NCBI GenBank assembly: GCA_016471375.1
Contig: WGLZ01000005.1
Span: 1 to 47,204 of the forward strand
DNA: 47,204 nucleotides
Source of the DNA: Cyanobacteria bacterium RI_101
Lineage (GTDB): Bacteria; Cyanobacteriota; Cyanobacteriia; Cyanobacteriales; Microcystaceae
Direction: 5' to 3'
Part shown: positions 1 through 8,260 of the stretch, piece after piece
Layout of the letters: every line of letters starts with the position of its first letter
Position numbering within the stretch: the stretch's first letter is position 1
Notes under the pieces: generated by a model
What the model was told of the DNA's origin: nothing
What the model saw: the letters and a program-made list of their open reading frames with translations, nothing else
The model's database searches: none
Translations under genes and position numbers: made by a program

Positions 1-1
1 A

Positions 2-130
2 CTAGTCAAACAGTCTGAAGTATTACACGCAACAAATTTACTCAACCACCGCCCCCGTAAATCTCTTGACTACTGTACCCCCTATGAGGTATTCTTCTCT
101 CAGTCAGGCCCTGGTGCACTTCGGACTTGA
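2..130 (+). mobile_element. IS30-type transposase, C-terminal fragment
   Basis: The open frame enters from the left edge and ends at a TGA at 128-130. It encodes the end of an integrase-core transposase, with the stretch LNHRPRKSLDYCTPYEVF near residues 14-31. This is the typical ending of IS30-family DDE transposases (family knowledge). Only about 42 residues are in the window, so the catalytic residues and left inverted repeat cannot be seen. The element probably ends within a few tens of bases after the stop and appears to have disrupted the small gene that follows. Confidence 0.75.
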
Positions 131-325
131 ATGGGCCCTTTATATCCTCAACGAATTCAAGTAAAACCTCACAAATATCTACAAAATGGTCGATATTTAG
201 TCTTTTTGCCTAAAGATCGAGAAGATAAAAATTACGGTATTGTTTTTGAAACTGACGGTAAAAAAGTCACCCGATGGCGAGTCGGTAAATTTCCCGAAGT
301 AGAATGGGTTGAAGGTTGCGCTTAA
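131..325 (+). pseudogene. C-terminal fragment of a small hypothetical cyanobacterial protein
   Basis: A 64-residue frame starts directly after the IS30 transposase stop. Its second half (VTRWRVGKFPEVEWVEGCA) resembles the conserved end of small secreted cyanobacterial proteins of unknown function. There is no signal peptide, and the first residues look like IS-end sequence read through, so I infer the 5' part was removed when the IS30 element inserted. It could still be expressed as a short peptide. A hairpin lies 33 bases downstream. Confidence 0.4.
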
Positions 326-357
326 CTAACAAATCCAAGATGTTTCCATTAGATTCA

Positions 358-385
358 GCCCCCGTACCCAGGGGGTTTATTATTT
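358..385 (+). terminator. Rho-independent terminator-like hairpin
   Basis: CCCCC (359-363) and GGGGG (371-375) form a short stem around a 7-nt loop, followed by a T-rich stretch (TTTATTATTTT). Its position 33 bases after the 131-325 fragment fits termination of the gene that fragment came from. The rest of 386-571 holds a GGGCGCCC palindrome (about 471) and no gene I can support. Confidence 0.5.
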
Positions 386-571
386 TCGCAGAAAGAGCGT
401 TATCCCCTGGTAAAATTCCCGGCGCTGGAGGATTCTCTGGTAAACTAATTTAACTGCCTTGCTATCGTCTGGGCGCCCAAGATAGAATAATAAACCTGTC
501 TGGATAACGGCGCCGTTTAATCGGCGCTTGTTCTCAGTCCCCGAAAGCCATCATTTTCCATCTATTTAACC

Positions 572-787
572 ATGACTACCGACAGCCTAACAGAAGCGAG
601 AATCTTCGTGCAAATTCGCCAACTTCCCCCCGAGGCAATCCAAAAACTTGAAGAATTTATTGAACAACTTTCCCAGTCGAAAAATAACTCGGATCGCCAC
701 CTGACTCTTGCGGCTTCTAAACTTTCAGAATCCGTCTTAGCCAAAATTTGGGATAATGCGGAAGATGCGGAATACGACAACTTATAA
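572..787 (+). CDS. Antitoxin of a MazF/PemK-type toxin-antitoxin pair (DUF2281-like)
   Basis: A 71-residue, hydrophilic, mostly helical protein. Its opening, with the pattern QLPPEAIQKLEEFIEQL, is typical of small DUF2281-like antitoxins encoded ahead of MazF/PemK or PIN toxins (family knowledge). The reading frame overlaps the start of the toxin frame by 23 bases (765-787), the usual translational coupling in type II modules. The downstream toxin is clearly broken, so this antitoxin is now an orphan, although its own frame is intact. No DNA-binding motif is obvious in the short sequence. Confidence 0.6.
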   Translation: MTTDSLTEARIFVQIRQLPPEAIQKLEEFIEQLSQSKNNSDRHLTLAASKLSESVLAKIWDNAEDAEYDNL

Positions 788-1135
788 ATTTGGAGACATT
801 CTCCTAGTTCCTTATCCCCTTTACAGACTAAACCTCCCAGAAAAAACGGCCTACTGTTATTATTAGTTCTAATCAGTATAATCAACAACGTCTAGATCTT
901 ATTTTAGCCGCTATCACTAGTCAAATCTCAACAGTTTTACAATTTGGCGAAACAGAAATTATTTATTGATCAAAGGCTGGATTATTAAAACTATCCATTA
1001 TCAAACCAATTGTAACTACTATCGAAAAGAAATTAGTCCTTAAAAAATTGGGTAAGCTTGATGATTTAGATGCTTGATGATTTAGATATTAAATCTCTCA
1101 AGATTTTCTTACAAAATATCCTAGAGATTATCTAA
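765..1135 (+). pseudogene. Broken MazF/PemK-family mRNA interferase
   Basis: The frame starts at ATG 765 with MRNTTTYKFGDILLVPYP, the typical MazF/PemK opening that contains the GD(I/V)-x-PY loop. An extra C in the run at 816-819 shifts the frame. The continuation in the next frame reads PFTD-stop-TSQKKRPTVIISSNQYN and IKPIVTTIEKKLVLKKLGKLDDLD, with in-frame stops at the codons after PFTD and after ETEIIY. A perfect 16-bp tandem duplication (1056-1071 and 1072-1087) then throws the frame again. Removing one copy restores DDLDIKSLKIFLQNILEII and a stop at 1133-1135. Four separate lesions mean this is not a functional endoribonuclease. Confidence 0.8.
1056..1087 (+). repeat. 16-bp perfect tandem duplication inside the toxin pseudogene
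   Basis: GCTTGATGATTTAGAT occurs twice back to back at 1056-1071 and 1072-1087. Sixteen bases is not a multiple of three, so the duplication frameshifts the last 20 codons of the MazF-like toxin and creates a TGA at 1075-1077. Its perfect identity suggests a recent event. Confidence 0.9.
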
Positions 1136-1351
1136 GTATTTTCAGGACGTGAACAAAATAACAATGGCGATCCATCTCCGTGCGGGGTGGTGATTATCAA
1201 TGCCCAGAGCCATCGGACTCAGGAACAGAACCGGGAGGCGGAGCTGGAACGACTCCAGTCCTTTGCCAAGAAGAGGGAACAAAAATTGCTAGTTCCCCCC
1301 CTTGTCAAGGGAGAGTTAGAGGGGGCTTTGACACTTGTGTATACACAGTAG
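1136..1351 (+). pseudogene. Remnant of an ArfB-like (RF-1 domain) C-terminus
   Basis: In frame 2, directly after the toxin remnant's stop, the translation includes [25 protein letters not shown]. This matches the end of the RF-1 domain of ArfB/YaeJ peptidyl-tRNA hydrolases, where GV(I/L)I.AQ.(F/Y)RSQ.(R/Q)NRE.ALERL is conserved (family knowledge). The catalytic GGQ loop and the N-terminal half are absent, and the tail runs into a repeat ([19 protein letters not shown]). I infer a gene remnant. The similarity is short, so certainty is moderate. Confidence 0.45.
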
Positions 1352-1353
1352 CC
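1291..1353. repeat. Dispersed repeat, copy A, with TGTGTATACACA palindrome
   Basis: The end of this stretch (TTGTGTATACACAGTAGCC, 1335-1353) is nearly the reverse complement of GGCTACCGTGTACACACAAG at 22506-22525. Both are preceded on the same relative strand by a CCCCCC/GGGGGG-rich arm. The core is a 12-bp palindrome. This looks like a dispersed cyanobacterial repeat rather than a gene part. The rest of 1354-1458 is non-coding leader of pgi with no clear motif. Confidence 0.55.
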
Positions 1354-1458
1354 AGAACGTCGGGGGGGCGGCCCCAACATCCCCGAAGCGCCGAGGGAAA
1401 CATCCCCCATTCCCCATTCCTTCCTATAATTGCCTTGGCAAGATTCCTGTGGGCATTT

Positions 1459-3048
1459 ATGACAAACCAAGAACTCTGGCAACGCTACCTCCGTTGGCTC
1501 TACCACCATCCGGGCTTAGACCTCTACCTCGATATCAGTCGCGTCCGTTTTGAGGAAAGCTGGGTGGAAAGCCTCCAGCCCCAATTTGCCAAAGCTTTTC
1601 AGGAGATGCAGGCCCTGGAAAAAGGCGCCGTGGCCAACCCGGACGAGGGGCGCATGGTGGGGCACTACTGGTTGCGGAACCCCGACCTAGCGCCGAACCC
1701 GGAGCTAAAAGCGGAAATTACGGAACCCCTGGCCCAAATCCGCCAGTTCGCCGCCGCCATCCATCAGGGCCAGATTACCCCGCCCCAGGCGCCGAAATTC
1801 ACCGATATTATTTCCATTGGCATCGGCGGCTCGGCGCTGGGCCCCCAGTTTGTGGCCCAGGCGCTAGCGCCGGATTTTCCCGCCCTAGAGATTCATTTCA
1901 TCGACAACACCGACCCCGCGGGTATTGACCGAGTTCTCACCCGCCTCGGCGCTCGCTTGAAAAGCGCCCTAGTGATCATCACCAGCAAATCCGGCGGCAC
2001 CCCGGAACCCCGCAATGGTCTGGCGGAAGTCCGGGCCCGTTTCGCGGCCCAAAATTTAGACCTGGCGCCCCAGACGGTGGCGGTGACCATGCCGGGGAGC
2101 AAACTGTATCAACAAGCCCAAAGCGAGAATTGGCTGGCCATCTTTCCCATGCAGGATTGGGTGGGGGGCCGCACCTCCGAACTCTCCGCCGTGGGACTCC
2201 TGCCGGCGGCGCTCCAAGGCATTGAGATTGACGGTTTGCTGGAGGGCGCCAAAATCATGGACGACGCCACCCGCGTCCCGGATCTTCGCGCTAACCCCGC
2301 CGCACTCTTAGCTCTAGCTTGGTATTCCGCCGGTAAGGGTCGGGGAGAAAAGGATATGGTCATTTTGCCCTATAAAGACAGCCTGCTCCTCTTTAGTCGC
2401 TACCTGCAACAGTTGATTATGGAATCCCTGGGCAAAGAGCGGGATCTCGACGGTCAGGTGGTTCATCAAGGCATCGCCGTCTATGGCAACAAAGGCTCCA
2501 CCGACCAACACGCCTACGTCCAACAACTGCGGGAAGGGGTGCCTAATTTCTTCGCCACCTTTATCGAGGTTTTAGAGGATCGGGACGGCGCCTCCGAGGA
2601 AGTGGAACCCCACATCACCAGCGGCGACTACCTCTCCGGTTTTCTCCAGGGCACCCGGCAGGCGCTGTACGAAAATCACCGGGAATCCATCACTTTGACC
2701 ATTCCCCAGGTCAACCCCAAAACCGTGGGGGCGCTCATCGCCCTCTACGAGCGGGCCGTGGGTTTCTACGCCTCTTTGGTTAACGTCAACGCCTACCACC
2801 AACCGGGGGTCGAGGCCGGGAAAAAAGCCGCCGCGGGAATTTTAGAACTTCAACAAAAAGCGCTGGCGACCCTCCAAAACAGCGCCGAGCCTCTGCCGTT
2901 ACCGGAACTGGCCCGTCAGTGCGGAGCGGAGGAAGAGATTGAAACCCTCTACAAAATCCTGCGGCACCTAGCGGCCAACCAGCGGGGCATCGTTCTCGAA
3001 GGCGCTCCCTCGGCGCCTGAGCGGTTGCTCATCCATTACGGCGCTTAG
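1459..3048 (+). CDS. pgi: Glucose-6-phosphate isomerase
   Basis: Interconverts glucose-6-phosphate and fructose-6-phosphate in the cytosol, serving glycolysis, gluconeogenesis and the oxidative pentose phosphate cycle. The 529-residue product has the sugar-phosphate isomerase motifs: [10 protein letters not shown] near residue 120, TSKSGGTPE near 180, and the PGI signature [15 protein letters not shown] near 310, followed by [18 protein letters not shown] longer open frame begins at 1180, but its first 93 codons lie in repeat and pseudogene sequence. ATG 1459 gives [11 protein letters not shown] and a length near the usual cyanobacterial 528, so I take it as the start. The gene appears monocistronic. 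Confidence 0.95.
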   Translation: MTNQELWQRYLRWLYHHPGLDLYLDISRVRFEESWVESLQPQFAKAFQEMQALEKGAVANPDEGRMVGHYWLRNPDLAPNPELKAEITEPLAQIRQFAAAIHQGQITPPQAPKFTDIISIGIGGSALGPQFVAQALAPDFPALEIHFIDNTDPAGIDRVLTRLGARLKSALVIITSKSGGTPEPRNGLAEVRARFAAQNLDLAPQTVAVTMPGSKLYQQAQSENWLAIFPMQDWVGGRTSELSAVGLLPAALQGIEIDGLLEGAKIMDDATRVPDLRANPAALLALAWYSAGKGRGEKDMVILPYKDSLLLFSRYLQQLIMESLGKERDLDGQVVHQGIAVYGNKGSTDQHAYVQQLREGVPNFFATFIEVLEDRDGASEEVEPHITSGDYLSGFLQGTRQALYENHRESITLTIPQVNPKTVGALIALYERAVGFYASLVNVNAYHQPGVEAGKKAAAGILELQQKALATLQNSAEPLPLPELARQCGAEEEIETLYKILRHLAANQRGIVLEGAPSAPERLLIHYGA

Positions 3049-3146
3049 GTAAATTTTTCTAACAACGGGGGAAACGGTAACTTAGGCTACTAAGGCCGGG
3101 GGCCGTCCCTCCTATGGTGGGGCTAGCGTTTGGGCCGATTCCGACC

Positions 3147-4214
3147 ATGCAACAACTCCGCTCCCCCGCTTTTTTCCAACGCCCCTCTCCGCAACCTTGG
3201 ACGTTCGATTGGGATTCTTTTTGGCCCAAACCGGAGCCGTTGCCCACGGTTTGCTCCACTCTGGCGCCCGCCGCCGTGGCGGATTTTGTCGCCCAGAGCT
3301 ACGCCGTTGAGGCTCCCCAGGCCTGCCACTTTTGGCATCGGGGGCTGAGCGACGTTTATCTCCTGGAAACCCGAGGGGAACCCTATATTTTTCGGGTTTC
3401 CCATCGCCACTGGCGCTCTTTGGGGGAAATTAAGTTTGAACTGGATTGGCTGACTTTTCTCGCCCAACGGGGCCTGCCGGTTTCCGCTCCCCTGCCGAGC
3501 CGCTCTCGACAAGCTTACTCGACCCTTAACGCGCCGGAAGGTTCCCGCTACGGCGCTCTCTTTCCCTCGGCGCCGGGTTCCGTGGCGGTGGGCGACCTGA
3601 ATATTACCCAGGCCTGGATTTTGGGGGAAACCGTGGCCCGGCTCCATCGGGAGAGTCAAAGCTTTGCTAGCGAGGGCCGCCGGTCGGCGCTGACCACCTT
3701 TCATCTGGTGGACGAACCTCTGCGAACCTTAGCTCCTTTTCTCCACAGCCAGCCCGAGGACTGGCGCTATCTGACGGCGACCAGTCTGCAAATTAAGGCC
3801 AAACTCCGGCATCTGCCGACAGAACCGCCCTACTGGAGCGTCTGCTGGGGCGATCCCCACAGCGGCAACGTCCATTTCACCGCCGATAATCAACCGACGC
3901 TCTTTGACTTTGACCAATGCGGCGCCGGTTGGCGGGCCTTCGACGCGGCCAAGTTTCTGCAAGTGGCCCTGCAAACCGGTCTCTGTCGCTCCGTGCGGGA
4001 CGCCTTTCTGAAAGGGTATCAATCGGTTTCTCCCCTAGAGGCGGTAGAGCTAGACGCCTTGCAGGCGCTGACCCAGGCGGCCTACCTCTGGTCATGGTCA
4101 ATTCAGGTCAATACGTTGAAATGGAACGACTATAGCCGCCTCGGGGGCAATTATTTCAGCCAGCGCCTCTGTCGGCTCAAACAATTGGGATCTCGGGATT
4201 GTCAATTGTTTTAA
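3147..4214 (+). CDS. Aminoglycoside-phosphotransferase-fold small-molecule kinase
   Basis: Member of the APH/choline-kinase/homoserine-kinase-II superfamily. The start region contains HRGLSDVYLLET (nucleotide-binding loop) and a candidate ATP-contacting Lys/Glu region near IKFELDWL. The catalytic loop CWGDPHSGNVHF and the metal-binding DFDQCG are intact near residues 235-265. The substrate cannot be read from sequence; SrkA-type protein kinases and homoserine or choline kinases share these motifs. An upstream in-frame ATG at 3114 would add 11 residues. MQQLRSP at 3147 is chosen because the extension is low-complexity and has no better ribosome-binding site. Confidence 0.75.
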   Translation: MQQLRSPAFFQRPSPQPWTFDWDSFWPKPEPLPTVCSTLAPAAVADFVAQSYAVEAPQACHFWHRGLSDVYLLETRGEPYIFRVSHRHWRSLGEIKFELDWLTFLAQRGLPVSAPLPSRSRQAYSTLNAPEGSRYGALFPSAPGSVAVGDLNITQAWILGETVARLHRESQSFASEGRRSALTTFHLVDEPLRTLAPFLHSQPEDWRYLTATSLQIKAKLRHLPTEPPYWSVCWGDPHSGNVHFTADNQPTLFDFDQCGAGWRAFDAAKFLQVALQTGLCRSVRDAFLKGYQSVSPLEAVELDALQALTQAAYLWSWSIQVNTLKWNDYSRLGGNYFSQRLCRLKQLGSRDCQLF

Positions 4215-4397
4215 ATCCAGTCGCCGGCTAATCTAGGGGGGATTTCCCTCCCTTCTCCTCGACGGAAAAGGAAAGAGATTCGCTAGAATAGGGACTTACT
4301 TAATCCGTCCCCCTGGGGTTAAAATGCCCAGAACGCGCCCTTTGGGGCTGGTTTCTGTCCCAGAGTTCCCCTAGACTCCACGTCTGTTTCCAACATA

Positions 4398-5339
4398 ATG
4401 AGCATCGACAACATCCGTCTGAGAAACGAATTCATTAACACCCAGGTGATCGCCCGCGACACGGGAAAAAAATTGGGAGTGGTTAAAGACGTGTTGGTCG
4501 ATATCGATCAACGGGAAATCGTCGCCCTGGGACTGCGGGACAATATCCTCTCCCTCTCGGGCATGCCCCAGTATTTTTTCCTGAATCGTCTCTGTCAAAC
4601 CGGGGACGTGGCCCTGGTGGAGAACGAGGATATTTTTGAAACGGTGGATATTGACTACTACACCCCCCTGATTAACAGCGAAGTGGTGACGGAAACCGGG
4701 GAACCCCTGGGGCGGGTGCGGGATTTTCAATTTAACCTCGACGACGGCAAGGTCTCCTCCATTATCATCGCCTCCCTGGGCTATCCCCAGATCCCGGATC
4801 AGTTAATTAGCACCTACGAGCTATCCATTGAAGAAGTGGTCAGTAGCGGCCCCAATCGCTTGATTGTCTTTGAAGGCGCCGAAGAACGGTTAAGCCAGTT
4901 AACGGTGGGGGTGTTGGAGCGCCTAGGGATTGGTCGCCCGTCCTGGGAGCAAGCTCAGGAGGAAATGTATTATCCGACCGCCGCCCGCCCCGAAAACCAG
5001 CTCGGCTCCGGCGTTCCCCTCCGCCCCCCGGTGCAGGTTCGCCAACCGGAAGCGGTTCTGGAGGAGCGCTGGCACGAAGACGACTGGGAAGAGTCCCGCC
5101 CCGCCCCCGTCCTCCGGCGTCCGACGGAAGTGGCGGCCTATGTGGAGACGGACTACGAAGACGACGAGGAAGAGATGGACAACTGGGGAGAAGAGAGCAA
5201 GCCCCTCCCCCGGCGCTCCGCTAACTACGAAGAAGGCGACCTCTGGGAGGACGAGGCGGACGAGCAGGCCTACCAGCCCCCCCGGGTCAATATCCCCGAA
5301 CTGCGTCGCGAAAAACAACCGGAATACTACGAAGACTAG
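4398..5339 (+). CDS. Two-PRC-barrel domain protein with acidic tail
   Basis: Residues 1-80 and about 90-165 each form a PRC-barrel. Both halves carry the G-x-(L/V)-G-x-V-x-D turn ([16 protein letters not shown] and [16 protein letters not shown]), as in photosynthetic reaction centre H subunits and RimM. The C-terminal 140 residues are disordered, proline-rich and strongly acidic, with DEEEM and EDEADEQ runs. PRC-barrel proteins of cyanobacteria are mostly uncharacterised scaffolds; the function here is unknown. fumC starts 7 bases after the stop, so the two are probably co-transcribed. Confidence 0.85.
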   Translation: MSIDNIRLRNEFINTQVIARDTGKKLGVVKDVLVDIDQREIVALGLRDNILSLSGMPQYFFLNRLCQTGDVALVENEDIFETVDIDYYTPLINSEVVTETGEPLGRVRDFQFNLDDGKVSSIIIASLGYPQIPDQLISTYELSIEEVVSSGPNRLIVFEGAEERLSQLTVGVLERLGIGRPSWEQAQEEMYYPTAARPENQLGSGVPLRPPVQVRQPEAVLEERWHEDDWEESRPAPVLRRPTEVAAYVETDYEDDEEEMDNWGEESKPLPRRSANYEEGDLWEDEADEQAYQPPRVNIPELRREKQPEYYED

Positions 5340-5346
5340 AAGACCC

Positions 5347-6732
5347 ATGGAGACCCGCGCCGAAACCGACAGCCTGGGAACTATCGCCGTTCCCGCCCAA
5401 GCCTACTGGGGCGCCCAGACCCAACGCTCTTTGCGTTACTTTGCCATTGGCGACGATTTGATGCCCCAGGAGGTGATTCGGGCCTTTGGCGTTCTCAAGC
5501 AGGCGGCGGCTTTGGCGAATGAAAGACTCGGTAAACTCGACCCGGAAAAAAGTCGCTTAATCCAACAGGCCGCCCAGGAAATCGCTCGGGGAGACTGGGC
5601 GGAGCAGTTTCCCCTCAGGGTCTGGCAAACCGGGAGCGGCACCCAAACCAATATGAACGTCAACGAGGTCGTCGCCAATCGGGCCATCACTCTGGCGGGG
5701 GGCGTTCTCGGCAGTAAAGACCCGATCCATCCCAACGACCACGTTAATCTCTCCCAGTCCTCCAACGATACCTTTCCCACCGCCATGCACATGGCGGCGG
5801 CGGAGCGCCTGACCCAGGGACTTCTGCCCGCTTTGGCTAACCTAGAAACGGCGCTGGCTCAGAAGGAAGCGGAATTTGGGGAGATTATTAAAATTGGCCG
5901 CACCCACCTGATGGACGCTGTGCCCCTGACCCTCGGGCAAGAATTTTCCGGCTATGTCGCCCAGTTAAACCGTCACATCGGACAAATCGAACAGACCCTC
6001 CCCGGTCTGCTGGAACTGGCCCTGGGAGGCACCGCCGTGGGCACCGGCTTAAACAGCCATCCCGACTTTGCGGAACAGGTCGCCCAAGAAATCGCCCGCC
6101 TAACCGGCTTGCCCTTTGTCTCGGCGCCGAATAAATTCGCGGCGCTGGCCAGCCATGAAGCCTTAGTTTTCGCCAGCGGGGCGCTGAAAAGCCTGGCGAC
6201 CTCTTTAATGAAAATCGCCAACGATTTGCGCTGGTTGGGTTCCGGCCCCCGTTGCGGTCTGGGGGAACTAAATTTACCGGCCAACGAGCCGGGGTCGTCC
6301 ATTATGCCGGGGAAGGTGAATCCCACCCAATGCGAAGCCATGACCATGGTTTGCGTCCAGGTTATCGCCAACGATACGGCCATCGCCCTGGCGGGAAGTC
6401 AGGGCAATTTTGAATTAAACGTCTTTAAGCCCGTTATTATCTATAACTTTCTCCACTCCGTCCGGCTCCTAACGGACGCCTGCGACAGTTTTCGCCAGCA
6501 TTTACTGGAGGGCTTGACCCCCAACCGGGAGCAGATCCACCGTCATCTGGAAAATTCCTTGATGCTCGTCACGGCTCTCAATCCCCATATTGGTTACGAC
6601 CAGGCGGCGCTGGTGGCTAAAACCGCCTACCAAGAAGGCAAAACCCTCAAAGAGGCGGCGGTTTCCCTGGGTTTAATGACCTCTGCCGAATTTGACGAAC
6701 GAGTGCGCCCAGAGCGCATGATTGCGCCCTAA
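5347..6732 (+). CDS. fumC: Class II fumarate hydratase
   Basis: Reversibly hydrates fumarate to malate in the cytosolic TCA/C4 branch. The 461-residue product matches the usual 460-470 of class II enzymes. Visible motifs are [17 protein letters not shown] near residue 97, the [21 protein letters not shown] block near 128-148, and the superfamily signature [10 protein letters not shown] near residue 317. The open frame extends upstream to 4930 inside the PRC-barrel gene, but homology starts with [25 protein letters not shown], so ATG 5347 is the start. It lies 7 bases after the PRC-barrel gene. Confidence 0.95.
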   Translation: METRAETDSLGTIAVPAQAYWGAQTQRSLRYFAIGDDLMPQEVIRAFGVLKQAAALANERLGKLDPEKSRLIQQAAQEIARGDWAEQFPLRVWQTGSGTQTNMNVNEVVANRAITLAGGVLGSKDPIHPNDHVNLSQSSNDTFPTAMHMAAAERLTQGLLPALANLETALAQKEAEFGEIIKIGRTHLMDAVPLTLGQEFSGYVAQLNRHIGQIEQTLPGLLELALGGTAVGTGLNSHPDFAEQVAQEIARLTGLPFVSAPNKFAALASHEALVFASGALKSLATSLMKIANDLRWLGSGPRCGLGELNLPANEPGSSIMPGKVNPTQCEAMTMVCVQVIANDTAIALAGSQGNFELNVFKPVIIYNFLHSVRLLTDACDSFRQHLLEGLTPNREQIHRHLENSLMLVTALNPHIGYDQAALVAKTAYQEGKTLKEAAVSLGLMTSAEFDERVRPERMIAP

Positions 6733-6795
6733 ATTCCTTCAGCGTTTAAGCGCCGTCCCGACGGGGTAGAATCCGGGGTTTAGAACACTGTATTT

Positions 6796-8211
6796 ATGGC
6801 CAAAACCCGAAGCCAATACGTTTGCCAGAGTTGCGGCGCCGAGTTTCCCCAGTGGTACGGGAAGTGCGCGGCCTGCGGGGTCTATGGCAGTTTGGAGGAA
6901 CAAATTGCGGCGCCGGTGGCGAGTTCTAGCGCCCGACCCGGTCGGGGAGTTAAAAGCCGCTCCACTGGGGCGCCCCAAGCCGCGACGGCGCTCAACTTCT
7001 CCCAAATTAGCGGAGCCGAGCAGGGGCGTTTCCCTTCCGGTTACCAAGAGCTAGACCGGGTCTTGGGAGGGGGCATTGTGCCGGGGGCCTTGATCCTCAT
7101 CGGCGGCGATCCTGGCATTGGCAAATCGACATTGTTGCTACAGGTGGCGGGGCAGTTGGCCCAGCGCCTACCTCGAATTTTGTACGTCTCCGCCGAAGAA
7201 TCGGGGCAACAGATTAAGCTCCGGGCCGGGCGTTTGGGGATTCCCCAGGGGGAGAGCGATCCCTGTCTCTTTATCCAACCAGAAACGAACCTAGAAGATA
7301 TTTTGCGGGAACTGGAGGCGCTCCAACCCCAGGTGGCGGTGATTGACAGTATCCAAAATATTTACTACCCGGCGCTGTCCTCGGCGGCGGGTTCCGTAGC
7401 CCAGGTGCGGGAGTGTACCAGTTTGCTCATGCAACTGGCCAAGCGCCAACAGACCAGCCTCTTCATCGTCGGCCATGTCACCAAGGAAGGCTCCCTGGCG
7501 GGGCCCAAGGTGCTGGAGCATTTAGTCGATACGGTGCTCTATTTCCAAGGAGACCGCTACGCCGCCCACCGGCTTCTGCGGTCCGTTAAAAATCGCTTCG
7601 GCGCCACCCAGGAAATCGGCATTTTCGAGATGGTAGAAGCGGGACTCCGGGAAGTGACCAACCCCTCCCAACTGTTTCTCGGCAATCGGGAAGATCCGGC
7701 GCCCGGCGCCGCCTTTACTGTGGCCTGCGAGGGGGCCCGGCCCCTAGTGGTGGAACTCCAAGCTCTGGTTAGCCCCACTAACTACCCCTCCCCCCGGCGC
7801 TCGACCGCGGGGGTGGATTACAATCGGCTCCTGCAAATTCTGGCGGTGTTGGAAAAACGGGTGGGGATTCCGTTGTCTAAACTGGACGCCTACGTCTCGG
7901 CGGCGGGGGGGCTGGAGGTGGAAGAGCCGGCGGTGGATTTGGGGGTGGCTATCGCCGTAGTAGCCAGCTTTCGGGACCGGGTGGTGGACCCCGGCACGGT
8001 TCTGCTGGGGGAAATTGGTCTGGGGGGACAGATCCGCCCCGTCTCCCAATTAGAACTGCGCCTCAAGGAAGCGGCCAAGTTGGGCTTTCGCCAAGCCCTG
8101 ATTCCCAAGGGCCAGGCCGTCAGCGCCGCTCCCGGTTTAAAACTGATTCCGGTGGGCAAGGTCTATGAAGCCATCGGCGCCGCGTTACCGGCGGGGGAGG
8201 AGGGGCGTTAA
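6796..8211 (+). CDS. radA: DNA repair protein RadA (Sms)
   Basis: RecA-like helicase that promotes branch migration in recombination. Domains in order: a four-Cys zinc finger (CQSCGAEFPQWYGKCAACG, residues 10-28), RecA-like ATPase with Walker A GGDPGIGKST near 103, the RadA-specific KNRFG motif near 257, and a Lon-protease-like C-terminal domain whose catalytic residues are not expected to be active in RadA (family knowledge). All key motifs are present. The length of 471 is within the family range. dnaE follows after 49 bases. Confidence 0.95.
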   Translation: MAKTRSQYVCQSCGAEFPQWYGKCAACGVYGSLEEQIAAPVASSSARPGRGVKSRSTGAPQAATALNFSQISGAEQGRFPSGYQELDRVLGGGIVPGALILIGGDPGIGKSTLLLQVAGQLAQRLPRILYVSAEESGQQIKLRAGRLGIPQGESDPCLFIQPETNLEDILRELEALQPQVAVIDSIQNIYYPALSSAAGSVAQVRECTSLLMQLAKRQQTSLFIVGHVTKEGSLAGPKVLEHLVDTVLYFQGDRYAAHRLLRSVKNRFGATQEIGIFEMVEAGLREVTNPSQLFLGNREDPAPGAAFTVACEGARPLVVELQALVSPTNYPSPRRSTAGVDYNRLLQILAVLEKRVGIPLSKLDAYVSAAGGLEVEEPAVDLGVAIAVVASFRDRVVDPGTVLLGEIGLGGQIRPVSQLELRLKEAAKLGFRQALIPKGQAVSAAPGLKLIPVGKVYEAIGAALPAGEEGR

Positions 8212-8260
8212 AGACCGAGGAAAGGCTTTATGATAAAAGGCTGATTATGCCTAAAACGCC

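Noticed and set aside
1180-1458. Upstream extension of the pgi reading frame
   Set aside because: It lies in ArfB-remnant and repeat sequence, and family homology starts at MTNQELW (1459).
3123-3704. 193-codon minus-strand open frame
   Set aside because: Antisense shadow of the APH-fold kinase; Arg/Gly-rich composition with no domain.
4930-5346. Upstream extension of the fumC frame
   Set aside because: It is a shadow of the PRC-barrel gene's acidic tail in another frame.
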